NCBI GenBank assembly: GCA_964445815.1
Contig: CAYULW010000003.1
Span: 124,001 to 188,000 of the forward strand
DNA from: CAYULW01 sp964445815
GTDB lineage: Bacteria > Bacteroidota > Bacteroidia > Flavobacteriales_E > Vicingaceae
DNA: 64,000 nucleotides
Direction of reading: 5' to 3'
The notes beneath the pieces were generated by a model. The model worked only from the letters and a program-made list of their open reading frames with translations, did not search any database and was not told the origin of the DNA. The translations under genes were made by a program, and so were the position numbers. Within the stretch, counting starts at the first letter, position 1. Each line of letters starts with the position of its first letter. Below, piece by piece: positions 11,401 to 17,874 of the stretch.

Positions 11401-13592
11401 CTAATGCAGATGCCGGGGCAGATCAAGTCATTTGTATTGGGCAAACGGTAAGAATCGGAGGAAACCCAACGGGACCGATAGGAGCAACTTTTACATGGAG
11501 TGATCCTGCAACGCTTGATAATGCGAACTCTCCTAATCCAAATGCCACTCCGAATGTGACCACTACCTATACAGTTACTGTAATAGATGTCAATAGTTGT
11601 ACTAAAACGGATCAGGTAACGGTGACTGTGAATCCTTTACCTGTTGTGGATGCCGGAGCAGATATTACAATTTGTGAGGGAACGAGTACAGTAATAGGTG
11701 GAAGTCCAACGGGTCCTGCAGGGTCTACTTATATCTGGGATAATGCTGCAAGCTTGGATGATGCGACTATAGCTAATCCAACAGCAACACCTGCAACAAC
11801 GACAACCTATACTGTGACCGTGACTGATGTGAATGGTTGTGTCAATACAGATGACATTATTGTAACAATTAATCCGTTACCGGATGTAGATGCCGGAGCA
11901 GACATTACAATTTGTGATAGAGATACTGTAACAATAGGTGGTTCTCCTACCTCAAGTACCGTAAATACAACCTTTTTATGGGACAATTCGAGTACCTTGG
12001 ATGATGCGACTTTGGCAAACCCAAGAGCTTTCCCTTTTACAACGACGACTTATACAGTTACGGTAACGGATGCCTTTGGCTGTACATCAACGGATCAAAT
12101 GACAATGACTGTGAATCCTTTACCTCAAGTTGAATTCCAAGTCGATGCGACTTGTTTTGGAGATTTTACAGCCTTTACAGATCAATCCACGATTGTTTCG
12201 GGTTCTATCCAATCTTGGGATTGGGATTTTGGTGATGGAACGGGCAGCTCGATTTTACAGAACCCCGGTTATCAATATGCTGCATCCGGTACTTATTCAG
12301 TTCGATTGCTTGTCACTTCAGCATTGGGCTGTCAGGACTCAATTGTAAAACAAGTCGTGGTTAATCCTTTACCGGTAGTTGATGCAGGGGCTGATGCAGA
12401 AATATGTTTTGGTGATACGATTGAGATTGGAGGAAGCCCCACAGGACCTATCGGGTCTACCTTTAGTTGGAATCCGGGATTAGATTTGTCAGATGTCAGC
12501 TCACCCAATCCACTTGCTTATCCATTGTCTACTACAAAATACTATATTTCTGTAATCGATCAGAACAATTGTGTGAACACCGATTCCATTTTGATTACTG
12601 TTAATCCATTGCCGATAGTAGAAGCCACACCAGATGATACTTCAGTGTGTAAAGATGAATTGGTACCACTGAATGCTACCGGAGCAATTTCGTATGCTTG
12701 GTTGCCATCAGACAATTTGGATAACCCACTAATTGCGAATCCAATTGCCACTTCTAAGGTAAATGTGGATTATGTCGTTTATGGAACAGATGCAAATGGT
12801 TGTGTCAATACGGATACTGTAAAAATTGAAACCTTTAATGTGAACTTCAATGATGCAACGGTTGAGGTGTGTTTTGGTGATAGTATTGAACTCATGCCAA
12901 TAACCCAAGGGAATCAATCGGGCATTACTTATCATTGGAGTCCTTCTTCCGGTTTGAGTGCTACAAACATCTCTAATCCAAAGGCTTCTCCGGCAGTAGA
13001 TCAAAACTATCAGTTGAGAATAAGTAATGACGAAAACTGCACAGATATTGATAGTGTATTCGTAGAGGTCAATGAAACACCAGTTCTTAGATTGGATGTT
13101 CTCAATTCTCCAAGATGTTCAGGTTCTGTTTTAGAGATCACTAATCTTTCTACATTCGCCACTGATTTTGAGTGGTATCTGAATGGTGAGTTTAAAGGAA
13201 GGGCTTATCAGCCTAATTTTGCAATTGACAATTCGATTGAAAACGAACTTGTTTTAGTGGGGAGTAATGCCAATTGTACGGATTCGCTTCAACTGATTAT
13301 TGAAGCAGCACCCTTGTTGGACTTGTTACAATTGAAATATGCGAATGTATTTACACCTAATGGGGATGGTATCAATGATTTATTCGATCTAGGGTTTACC
13401 GGAGAGTTTATTGGTTGTGCAAACTTCCAAGTGTATGATAGATGGGGAGATAAGGTATTTGATAGCAATATAGGAGCTTATGGTTGGAATGGTTATTCGT
13501 TGAAGGGCAAACAATGTCCTCAGGGCATGTATTTCTACGTTGTCAAATTAGGTACTGAAGAAATTCGAGGCTCTGTATTCCTTTCCAGATAA
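2484..13592 (+). CDS. Giant multidomain Ig/PKD-like surface protein, T9SS type B sorting domain
   Basis: About 3,702 residues from the ATG at 2484; a TTG seven codons earlier (2463) keeps the frame but precedes a poorer signal peptide. A signal peptide (SRILHFF... to VKA) is followed by THIMGGEVTWEC, an N-terminal motif common in Bacteroidota T9SS proteins. Next come a Fn3-like region and a PKD domain (nt 4396-4642, WDFGDG). Then 31 tandem domains of about 80 residues lie at 4651-12125, each with DAGxxQxIC, IGGSPT, YTVTVT and NGC motifs and two Cys that could form a disulfide. A second PKD (WDWDFGDG) and three more divergent repeats follow. The C-terminus VFTPNGDGINDLFDLGF ... YDRWGDKVF ... 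MYFYVVK is a gliding-motility-type (type B) T9SS signal. It is probably an outer-membrane-anchored or released adhesin fibre; ligand unknown. Confidence 0.92.
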   Translation: MSRILHFFTILFIAFFFLIPNQVKATHIMGGEVTWECNGSGQYVFTFKIYRDCSGSFNGFPNSSFSLYNGSTGVRIRTLTENAALSQDNDIVPPCRGGSPFSCGTGNGDPEVVKEFVRVMNPVTLTGTPPVGGWVVTYSDNARNANDNLVNSSSQGMTLRAKIYNHADFVPGTCVDNSPKFRERATSMLCLNSTFTYNHNATDDELDSLVYEWDQPLDNFTGNYNEGTNPSFLSFVNPLTFNNPFPGPEALDLTSGEITVTPNQLGKYVSCVKVSAYKCGAKVAEIYRELQSVVFDCGLNVRPPTKPIITPPFNNNTSFKDTVRAGDLVTFNITADDVASLDLVSIPPYFGDSLSLFVSGLQWGANLTDPNTGCINPPCATLSQSPPIKSNLTLNETFTWQTDCNHVSFTDRCVSGQNTYNFVLTVQDDECNYPQLTIATISITVVGDSVILSPKLNCVDVQTNGDVSLDWNTTPNINSSFTAWLIYSSTDRNGPFTLIDSIKNYNTTTYTHVGAGADQQQRFYHVRSRSGCKGVVVNVARDTVGTIFVDPVTNPTTVDVNWTPLSSPNPTGSASQYNVFREYPLGSGLNAYTNTSNTTIAENFPICEDDVRYRVQLSNPTEGCVSRSNIADYRFKFPDPQTNFSFPANSCPQTVVNFTNLTTITGGTITYTWDFGDGSGTSNATSPTHTYSSPGTYNVVLTANSGKGCDSTLIQAITITFPDADAGPNRSICPGGSVQIGGSPTSTTAGVTYSWSPAGSLNNPSLANPTASPSSTTVYTVTVTDPSGCTNTDQVTVNVNAVPTADAGTPQTICEGTSTLIGGSPTGPAGATYAWSNGTSLDDATLANPTASPTVTTTYTVTVTSGVNCSATDQVTITVINQPDANAGADQSICPGGSVLIGGSPTSLSAGATFAWSPSASLSNASIANPTASPTTTTTYTVTVTATNGCTNTDDVTVNVNSAPNADAGLASYDICIGGAIQIGGASTGTNPLTYAWNNGGSLSATNIQNPIANPSVTTIYTLTVTDGNGCTSTDLTTVNVNSLPTANAGADQTICEGSSTGIGSTPIGGNTYAWDNATSLNNANIANPTASPIVTTIYTVTVTSGANCTATDQVTITVNPTPTVDAGADQTICNGNPVQIGGSPTSGSVGATFAWNNGASLSNASAANPMASPTVTTVYTVTVTDGNGCTATDDVTVFVNNNPTTDAGADQTICDGANAVIGGSPTGPAGSTYAWSNGASLNDATLANPTASPTVTTTYTVTVTSGLNCTATDQVTITVNPNPDADAGADQTICNGGSVQIGGSPTSTIVGATFAWDNGASLSNAGIANPTASPATTTTYTVTVTHPNGCTNTDDVTVTVNSLPNVDAGADQSICIGGSVQIGGSPTGPVGSTYSWDNGASLSSSTIANPTANPSTTTTYTVTVTDVNGCTETDDITVTVNTLPTADAGADQTICDGESIQIGGSPTGPAGATYQWNNVASLSSGTAANPMATPNTTTTYTVTVTNGNNCTSTDQVIVTVNPTPTVDAGTDQTICNGNPVQIGGAPTSTTTGATFAWDNGASLSNASIANPTATPLITTIYTVTVTHPNGCTATDDVTVFVNNNPTADAGADQTICDGANAVIGGSPTGPAGSTYAWSNGASLNDATLANPTASPTVTTTYTVTVTSGLNCTATDQVTITVNPNPDADAGADQTICNGGSVQIGGSPTSTIVGATFAWDNGASLSNAGIANPTASPATTTTYTVTVTHPNGCTNTDDVTVTVNSLPNVDAGADQSICIGGSVQIGGSPTGPVGSTYSWDNGASLSSSTIANPTANPSTTTTYTVTVTDVNGCTETDDITVTVNTLPTADAGADQTICDGESIQIGGSPTGPAGATYQWNNVASLSSGTAANPMATPNTTTTYTVTVTNGNNCTSTDQVIVTVNPTPTVDAGTDQTICNGNPVQIGGAPTSTTAGATFAWDNGASLSNPTIANPIANPSVATVYTVTVTHPNGCTATDDVLVSVNGLPPVDAGADQTICIGTNAVIGGSPTGPAGSSYAWDNGATLSSNSVANPTASPTSTTIYTVTVTDINGCTGTDNVTITVSPFPDVDAGPNRTICEGDNIQIGGSPTSTTAGATFAWDNAGSLDDPTLANPTANPIVTTTYTVIVTHPNGCTLSDNMTVNVNPAPATDAGPDQALCIGSSVMIGGSPTGPVGSTYAWDNMASLNDPTLANPTATPSITTTYTVTVTDLNFCTNTDDVTITVNPLPVVDAGADQTICDGDNAVIGGSPTGPAGSTFAWDNGASLSSTSTANPTANPTVTTTYTVTVTDVNGCVNTDQVVITVNPVPDVDAGADQTICDAQSVLIGGSPTSTVAGAIFAWDNGTSLDNATIANPTASPATTTTYTVTVTHPNGCTATDAVVVTVNALPNADAGVDQNLCIGSSTSIGGSPTGPASSTFVWDNGTSLSSTSDPNPTANPVVTTTYTVTVTDGNGCTNTDQVVITVIPVPDADAGADQTICDGQSIAIGGSPTSTVVGATFSWDNGTSLSATNVSNPTANPNTTTTYTVTVTHPNGCTATDAVVVTVNPLPNADAGPDQALCIGGSVQIGGSPTGPAGTSFTWDNAATLSSATDPNPIATPNITTIYSVTVTDGNGCTNTDQMTVTVNPLPFADAGPDITICLGETTVIGGSPTGPAGSTYEWFDGVTISNFKIPNLPVSPIVTTTYTVTVTDVNGCTNTDQVTVTVLPVPDVDAGPDQTICANGSVLIGGSPTSMIIGATFAWDNGATLSSTIDANPTASPSVTTTYTVTVTHPNGCTATDAVVVTVNPLPSANAGVDQDLCIGSSTSIGGSPTGPAGSTFAWDNGTSLSSTSDPNPTANPVVTTTYTVTVTDGNGCTNTDQVVITVIPVPDADAGADQTICDGQSIAIGGSPTSTVVGATFSWDNGTSLSATNVSNPTANPNTTTTYTVTVTHPNGCTATDAVVVTVNPLPNADAGADQVICIGQTVRIGGNPTGPIGATFTWSDPATLDNANSPNPNATPNVTTTYTVTVIDVNSCTKTDQVTVTVNPLPVVDAGADITICEGTSTVIGGSPTGPAGSTYIWDNAASLDDATIANPTATPATTTTYTVTVTDVNGCVNTDDIIVTINPLPDVDAGADITICDRDTVTIGGSPTSSTVNTTFLWDNSSTLDDATLANPRAFPFTTTTYTVTVTDAFGCTSTDQMTMTVNPLPQVEFQVDATCFGDFTAFTDQSTIVSGSIQSWDWDFGDGTGSSILQNPGYQYAASGTYSVRLLVTSALGCQDSIVKQVVVNPLPVVDAGADAEICFGDTIEIGGSPTGPIGSTFSWNPGLDLSDVSSPNPLAYPLSTTKYYISVIDQNNCVNTDSILITVNPLPIVEATPDDTSVCKDELVPLNATGAISYAWLPSDNLDNPLIANPIATSKVNVDYVVYGTDANGCVNTDTVKIETFNVNFNDATVEVCFGDSIELMPITQGNQSGITYHWSPSSGLSATNISNPKASPAVDQNYQLRISNDENCTDIDSVFVEVNETPVLRLDVLNSPRCSGSVLEITNLSTFATDFEWYLNGEFKGRAYQPNFAIDNSIENELVLVGSNANCTDSLQLIIEAAPLLDLLQLKYANVFTPNGDGINDLFDLGFTGEFIGCANFQVYDRWGDKVFDSNIGAYGWNGYSLKGKQCPQGMYFYVVKLGTEEIRGSVFLSR
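6159..7123 (+). repeat. Near-perfect 965-bp duplication, copy 1
   Basis: Compared by eye, this segment of the adhesin gene (array units 7-10 and the start of 11) is identical to 7365-8329 at an offset of 1206 bp. The first flanking differences are at 6158 and 7124. The lack of silent changes, against extensive silent divergence among the other units, points to a recent duplication or gene conversion. Confidence 0.9.
7365..8329 (+). repeat. Near-perfect 965-bp duplication, copy 2
   Basis: Second copy of the 6159-7123 segment (array units 12-15 and the start of 16), displaced by exactly 1206 bp, which is five 80-residue units. The identity is at nucleotide level, so even wrong-frame ORFs are duplicated exactly. 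Confidence 0.9.
9806..10204 (+). repeat. Perfect 399-bp duplication, copy 1
   Basis: Identical by eye to 11012-11410, again at an offset of 1206 bp. It covers most of array unit 22 and all of unit 23. Flanking bases differ at 9805 (T versus C) and 10205 (C versus T). Confidence 0.9.
11012..11410 (+). repeat. Perfect 399-bp duplication, copy 2
   Basis: Second copy of 9806-10204, covering most of array unit 27 and all of unit 28. The offset equals that of the separate 965-bp duplication upstream, so both events respected the five-unit register. Confidence 0.9.
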
Positions 13593-13681
13593 GCGATTCT
13601 AAATGGAGTAAAATTTTCTGAAAATTTCATGCAACCTTTTATTAAATGATTGTCTTTAGGGCAAACATTTAATAAGAGGAG

Positions 13682-16033
13682 ATGCGTTTTATATTGATTT
13701 GTACCCTAATTACATTTGGTCTTTTTGTCAATGGGCAGGACCTAACTCAAACGATTAGAGGTAAAGTGATTGACAGAGAATCTGAGTTCAGCTTGCCCGG
13801 TGCCAGTGTTCAATTGATTTCGATGAATCCTGTCAGAGGTGTGAGTACCGATGTCGATGGAAATTTTGAGATTAAGAATGTACCAATAGGAAGACATAGC
13901 ATCAAAATTTCTTTTTTGGGCTATGAAGATGTTTACTTGCCCAATGTGCTTGTCGGTTCGGCTAAAGAGGTAGTATTGAAGATTGCTTTAAAAGAATCCA
14001 TCGTTGAGTTAGAAGCAGTAGAAATTAAAGCCAAGAAGAACAAAGAAGAGGCCAACAATGAGATGGCGACCATAAGCGCAAGGTCTTTTTCTGTTGAAGA
14101 GGCTAGCCGTTATGCCGCTAGTATTGATGATCCTGCAAGAATGGCTTTGTCTTTTGCCGGAGTAAGCAGTAATGATGACATCATGAACGAAATTATTGTG
14201 AGGGGAAATTCTCCCCGAGGTTTGTTGTGGCGATTAAATGGAATTGAAATCCCAAGCCCAAACCATTTTACCGATGTTGGTGCTTCAGGTGGAGGAATTA
14301 GTGTTTTGAGCAATAACATGTTAGATAATTCAGATTTCTTTACTGCCGCCTTTCCTGCTGAATATGGAAATGCGATGTCTGGGGTGTTTGACATTAAACT
14401 GCGTAAAGGAAATCAGCACAAAGCGGAGAGAGCATTTCAATTGGGTTTGTTAGGAACAGATGTATCCCTAGAAGGGCCGTTCCAAGGCGTGAATAAGGGC
14501 TCTTATTTGATTAATTATAGATATTCTACTTTAAGTATGTTAACCGGTTTAGGTATTCTGGATTTTGCCAACAACAATTTATTTCAAGATCTGTCGTTCA
14601 ACTTTTTCCTTCCGACGGAGAAGTATGGCAACTTTAGTTTATTTGGAATTGGTGGTTTAAGTTTATCCGAAGATTTTCCAACAAAGGATACAGCAGAGTT
14701 TGAAGCGGATCAAGATTATTATGATGCCAAATTTAATTCTGACATGGGAGTAGTAGGTTTGGAACATAAGTATTTTATCAATTCCAACGCGTATATCAAA
14801 ACGGTTGTTTCACATAGTAAGCAAAGGATTGCTTTTTGGGCAGATTCCATCTCCAAAGAGAACTTAAGTACAATCAGACTATACGATGAACAAATGATTA
14901 ATTCGGCTACGCGTCTTTCAAGTATGCTCAATAAAAAGATAGATGCAAAAAACACATTTCGAACCGGCTTTATTGTTAGTCAACTTCATTTTGATCTGGA
15001 AGCTAATGGAAGAGATGATGAGGACAAGGTGTTTAAAACCTTTTTAGATAATAAAGATCATACTTATACTTATCAAACGTATGGACAGTGGAAACATGAC
15101 TTTAATACGAAATGGACTTTAAATGCTGGCTTGCACAGTATGTTTTTTCAATTGAATGAAGAAGCGACCATCGAACCGAGATTAGGTTTAAAATGGCGGT
15201 TTAAGGAAGGACAATCACTAAGTTTTGGAGCCGGATTGCATAGCCGTTTAGAAGACATGAGTATTTACATGGCACAGCAACTTCAACCTGATGGTCAATA
15301 CACCCGACCCAATCAGGATCTGAGTTTAAGCAAAGCGATTCATTATGTTGTAGGTTATGATCGAATGTTAAATGAGTTTTTGCATTTGAAAACGGAATTG
15401 TATTACCAGTCTCTGTATGACGTGCCTGTAGAAAATGACCCTAATAGCACAACTTCGGCAATCAATGCCAATGCCGGTTTCACTACAGATGATTTTGTTA
15501 ATGATGGAACAGCTTATAACCTTGGTGCTGAAATAACTCTGGAAAGATTTTTTGCAGATAAATTTTATTATCTATTCACAGGTTCTGTTTTTGATTCAAA
15601 ATACAAGGCCAAAGATGGGAATACGTATAATACTCGATTCAATGCCAATTACAGATTTTCTCTACTCGGAGGTAAGGAATTTTCAATGGGAAAAAATGAC
15701 AAGAACCTGTTTGGTTTGAATTTGAAAGGCATTTGGTCAGGAGGAAATCGCTATACACCGATTGACTTGGCAGCTTCTATACAATCAGGAGAAGAGGAGT
15801 TGATAGAAGATCAAGCCTATACTCAACAAGCACCTGATTATTGGAGAGTAGATTTAACGGCAAGCTACAGAATAAACCGAGATAAAACTTCTCACATCAT
15901 TTCTCTACAGGTTCAGAACGTCACCAATAGAGAAAATATATTTGGATATGCTTACAACCATTACACTCAAAAAGTAGAGGAAGAATATCAATTTGGGATA
16001 TTACCGATTCTAAAATATAGACTTGAATTTTAA
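13682..16033 (+). CDS. TonB-dependent outer-membrane receptor with carboxypeptidase-regulatory-like domain
   Basis: A protein of 783 residues with a signal peptide (MRFILICTLITFGLFVNG, cleaved before QDL). Residues about 25-110 form a CarboxypepD_reg-like beta-sandwich (GKVIDRES, LPGASVQL, VDGNFEIKNVPIG, ISFLGYED). A plug domain follows (VRGNSPRGLLWRLNGIEIP, then AEYGNAMSGVFDIKLRKGN), then a long beta-barrel ending in a C-terminal aromatic residue (KYRLEF). It should take up a substrate in a TonB-dependent way; the substrate is unknown and no SusD-like partner is adjacent. The ATG at 13682 has a good AAGAGGAG Shine-Dalgarno-like sequence directly upstream. It heads a same-strand run with the barrel protein, sigma factor, anti-sigma and DUF4097-like genes. 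Confidence 0.9.
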   Translation: MRFILICTLITFGLFVNGQDLTQTIRGKVIDRESEFSLPGASVQLISMNPVRGVSTDVDGNFEIKNVPIGRHSIKISFLGYEDVYLPNVLVGSAKEVVLKIALKESIVELEAVEIKAKKNKEEANNEMATISARSFSVEEASRYAASIDDPARMALSFAGVSSNDDIMNEIIVRGNSPRGLLWRLNGIEIPSPNHFTDVGASGGGISVLSNNMLDNSDFFTAAFPAEYGNAMSGVFDIKLRKGNQHKAERAFQLGLLGTDVSLEGPFQGVNKGSYLINYRYSTLSMLTGLGILDFANNNLFQDLSFNFFLPTEKYGNFSLFGIGGLSLSEDFPTKDTAEFEADQDYYDAKFNSDMGVVGLEHKYFINSNAYIKTVVSHSKQRIAFWADSISKENLSTIRLYDEQMINSATRLSSMLNKKIDAKNTFRTGFIVSQLHFDLEANGRDDEDKVFKTFLDNKDHTYTYQTYGQWKHDFNTKWTLNAGLHSMFFQLNEEATIEPRLGLKWRFKEGQSLSFGAGLHSRLEDMSIYMAQQLQPDGQYTRPNQDLSLSKAIHYVVGYDRMLNEFLHLKTELYYQSLYDVPVENDPNSTTSAINANAGFTTDDFVNDGTAYNLGAEITLERFFADKFYYLFTGSVFDSKYKAKDGNTYNTRFNANYRFSLLGGKEFSMGKNDKNLFGLNLKGIWSGGNRYTPIDLAASIQSGEEELIEDQAYTQQAPDYWRVDLTASYRINRDKTSHIISLQVQNVTNRENIFGYAYNHYTQKVEEEYQFGILPILKYRLEF

Positions 16034-16043
16034 TTAAATAAAC

Positions 16044-16697
16044 ATGAAAAAACTAGCTTTAATCGCATTGACCTTCGGACTGATCGGACAGTTCAAAGCT
16101 CAAGAAATCAGCAAAGAAATCACAGAAGATCGAACAGTGTTTCAAGGCATAAAAAGCTTTGGAGGTTTTATCGGTCTAACAGCAAAAACAGGAGACATCA
16201 ATGGACAATCAGCTCTTTTGGTTGGAGGAGAACTCTCGGCTGTTTTTTCCTCGCAATTAAACATTGGTTTTGCAGGATATGGTTTAACAACGAATGTTGA
16301 ATCTGACTCTTATGATGAAGATGGAAAGAAGTACAATATACATATGGGCTATGGAGGTTTGTTAATTGAGCCCGTAATTGCCAGTAAGAGAATGATTCAC
16401 TTTACAGTGCCTATGGTTTTTGGAGTTGGGGGAGCCGGTACACATCGCTCATTTCAGCATCCTCATGAATTTGAGGATGTACAAGATGAGGATAGAATCG
16501 AATATCGTCAATTTGAAACGGATGTTATTTTAGTGGCTGAGCCGGGTTTGAACATGGAGATTAACTTATTAAAGAACGTGAGACTGGATATTGGAGCTTC
16601 ATATCGTTATGTATATGATTCACAAATTGAACAAATTTCCGATCAGGAACTTTCCGGATTTACCGGTAATGTGAGTTTGAAATTAGGTTGGTTTTAG
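16044..16697 (+). CDS. Small outer-membrane beta-barrel protein, function unknown
   Basis: A protein of 217 residues with a signal peptide (MKKLALIALTFGLIGQFKA, then QEISKE). The remainder alternates hydrophobic and polar residues, with recurrent Gly and aromatic residues in strand-like stretches (GGFIGLTAKTGDI, GYGGLLIEPVIA, IHFTVPMVFGVGGAG), and ends in VSLKLGWF. A C-terminal Phe is typical of outer-membrane barrels inserted by BamA. It starts 10 bases after the TonB receptor stop, so it probably belongs to the same transcript and may work with the receptor or the regulatory genes that follow. I do not recognise a named family. Confidence 0.7.
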   Translation: MKKLALIALTFGLIGQFKAQEISKEITEDRTVFQGIKSFGGFIGLTAKTGDINGQSALLVGGELSAVFSSQLNIGFAGYGLTTNVESDSYDEDGKKYNIHMGYGGLLIEPVIASKRMIHFTVPMVFGVGGAGTHRSFQHPHEFEDVQDEDRIEYRQFETDVILVAEPGLNMEINLLKNVRLDIGASYRYVYDSQIEQISDQELSGFTGNVSLKLGWF

Positions 16698-16721
16698 CAA
16701 TTTTGTGCATCATCAGAAGCA

Positions 16722-17288
16722 TTGGTTAAAGAGAGAGTAGACATACATCAGGATTTGGTCAATCGTTGCAGAAGCAATGATCGGCAGGCTCAGCAGGAAA
16801 TTTATTATCTCTATGCTAAACCGATGTTTAATGTATCCTATCGGATACTTAATCAGCAAGAGGAAGCTGAAGATGTTCTACAAGAGGCATTTGTTAAGAT
16901 GTTTCATCAAATCGGGAGCTATAGAGCTGAAGCCTCATTTGGTGCATGGTTTAAACGGATCGTGATCAACCAATCCTTAAACCGATTGAAGCAGAGAAAT
17001 AGAGAAAGAGTACAAATTGAGAACTTAACAAAAGAAAAGTATGATCAAGGTGAAGAAAATGATGAGATATCTGTACCGAAAGCTACTATTGCTGAGATAC
17101 AGAATGCTATGGAGCTATTGCCAGAGGGATATCGACTAGTCTTTGTTTTGTATCTTTTTGAGGAGTATAGTCATCAGGAAATAGCAGAGGAATTGGGAAT
17201 TTCCGTATCGACCTCAAAATCTCAACTCAATAGAGCAAAAAAGAAATTGAAAGAACTGTTAAAAGAAGAAGCACATGAAAAAAACTGA
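16722..17288 (+). CDS. ECF-type RNA polymerase sigma factor
   Basis: A protein of 188 residues. Region 2 spans about residues 10-85 (QQEIYYLYAKPMFNVSYRI, EEAEDVLQEAFVKMF, ASFGAWFKRIVINQSLN) and region 4 about 125-180 (PEGYRLVFVLYLFEEYSHQ, IAEELGISVSTSKSQLNRA, a helix-turn-helix). This is the standard sigma-E/RpoE-like architecture. The only in-frame start after the upstream stop at 16695 that keeps region 2 is the TTG at 16722; no strong ribosome site is visible. The next gene starts inside its last codons (14-base overlap) and looks like an anti-sigma factor. The pair probably controls an envelope response and could be auto-regulated. Confidence 0.9.
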   Translation: MVKERVDIHQDLVNRCRSNDRQAQQEIYYLYAKPMFNVSYRILNQQEEAEDVLQEAFVKMFHQIGSYRAEASFGAWFKRIVINQSLNRLKQRNRERVQIENLTKEKYDQGEENDEISVPKATIAEIQNAMELLPEGYRLVFVLYLFEEYSHQEIAEELGISVSTSKSQLNRAKKKLKELLKEEAHEKN

Positions 17289-17874
17289 ACAAGATCAATG
17301 GAAGTCTTTGGTGGACGATCATAAAACCGAGTTTGATTCGAGAGCACCAAAAGACTTATGGAAAAACATAGAGGGTCAATTGGAACAGGCTGAAGCAAAG
17401 ATATCGAAGCCGGTTTTCACCTTGTGGAATACATATAAATATGCTGCTTTATTTATCATTGCTTTAGGTGTGGGATATTTAGCCATGTATATGCATTTTT
17501 CTTCTTCAACTGTAAATACCTTGGCTCATTCCGGTACTGAAGAAAAGAAGGAAAAGAGCGAGGAAAGCATACCGGATTATATGGTAGAATTGGCAGAGGT
17601 GGAGACCTATTATTCTGTAGAGATTGACAGTCGCTTAGATGAATTGAAGAACCTGGGAGATGATGATGTTATTTCAGAAGAGTTGAACTTGTTAAGAGAA
17701 GAGTTTGATGCTTTAAAAGCAGAAATGGGGGATCAGATCAATGATGAACGCATTGTTCGAGCAATGATCAATAATTATCGGTTACGATTAGAGCTACTCA
17801 AAGAAATACTGATAGAGATTCGACCTACTCCTTCAACAAAAAAATCAAGAATATATGGAACAAATGCAATATAA
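17275..17874 (+). CDS. Putative membrane-bound anti-sigma factor
   Basis: A protein of 199 residues. The acidic, charged N-terminus (about 1-45, with PKDLWKNIEGQLE) would be cytoplasmic. A single membrane helix follows (AALFIIALGVGYLAMYM, about 54-70). The C-terminal part is periplasmic and rich in Glu and Leu, forming likely coiled-coil helices (about 95-190). This layout, together with the 14-base overlap with the ECF sigma gene just upstream, supports an anti-sigma role, though no conserved zinc anti-sigma motif (HxxxCxxC) is present. The call is therefore from topology and context. The next gene overlaps its end by 20 bases. Confidence 0.7.
   Translation: MKKTEQDQWKSLVDDHKTEFDSRAPKDLWKNIEGQLEQAEAKISKPVFTLWNTYKYAALFIIALGVGYLAMYMHFSSSTVNTLAHSGTEEKKEKSEESIPDYMVELAEVETYYSVEIDSRLDELKNLGDDDVISEELNLLREEFDALKAEMGDQINDERIVRAMINNYRLRLELLKEILIEIRPTPSTKKSRIYGTNAI

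Larger units (their letters stand above)
4651..12125 (+). repeat. Array of 31 tandem ~240-bp (80-aa) repeats with a five-unit higher-order period
   Basis: Thirty-one consecutive Ig/PKD-like units of 78-81 codons. Two types are distinguishable: S-type (81 aa, IGGSPTS..AGATF, usually HPNGC) and G-type (80 aa, IGGSPTGPAGSTY, usually DxNGC or SGxNC). In order they read S-G-S-G-G six times, then one S. Units 4 and 5 are divergent members of the G class. Every fourth unit of each five also carries the CIG variant after the first Cys. The higher-order unit is therefore 402 residues, 1206 bp. Confidence 0.9.

Noticed and set aside
4651..12125. CRISPR-like regular array
   Set aside because: The repeat unit is about 240 bp, codes continuously, and has no short direct repeat with unique spacers.
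13607..13640. Inverted repeat AAATTTTC / GAAAATTT after the giant gene, as a terminator
   Set aside because: The arms are separated by a single base, so no stable loop can form, and the stem is almost all A/T.
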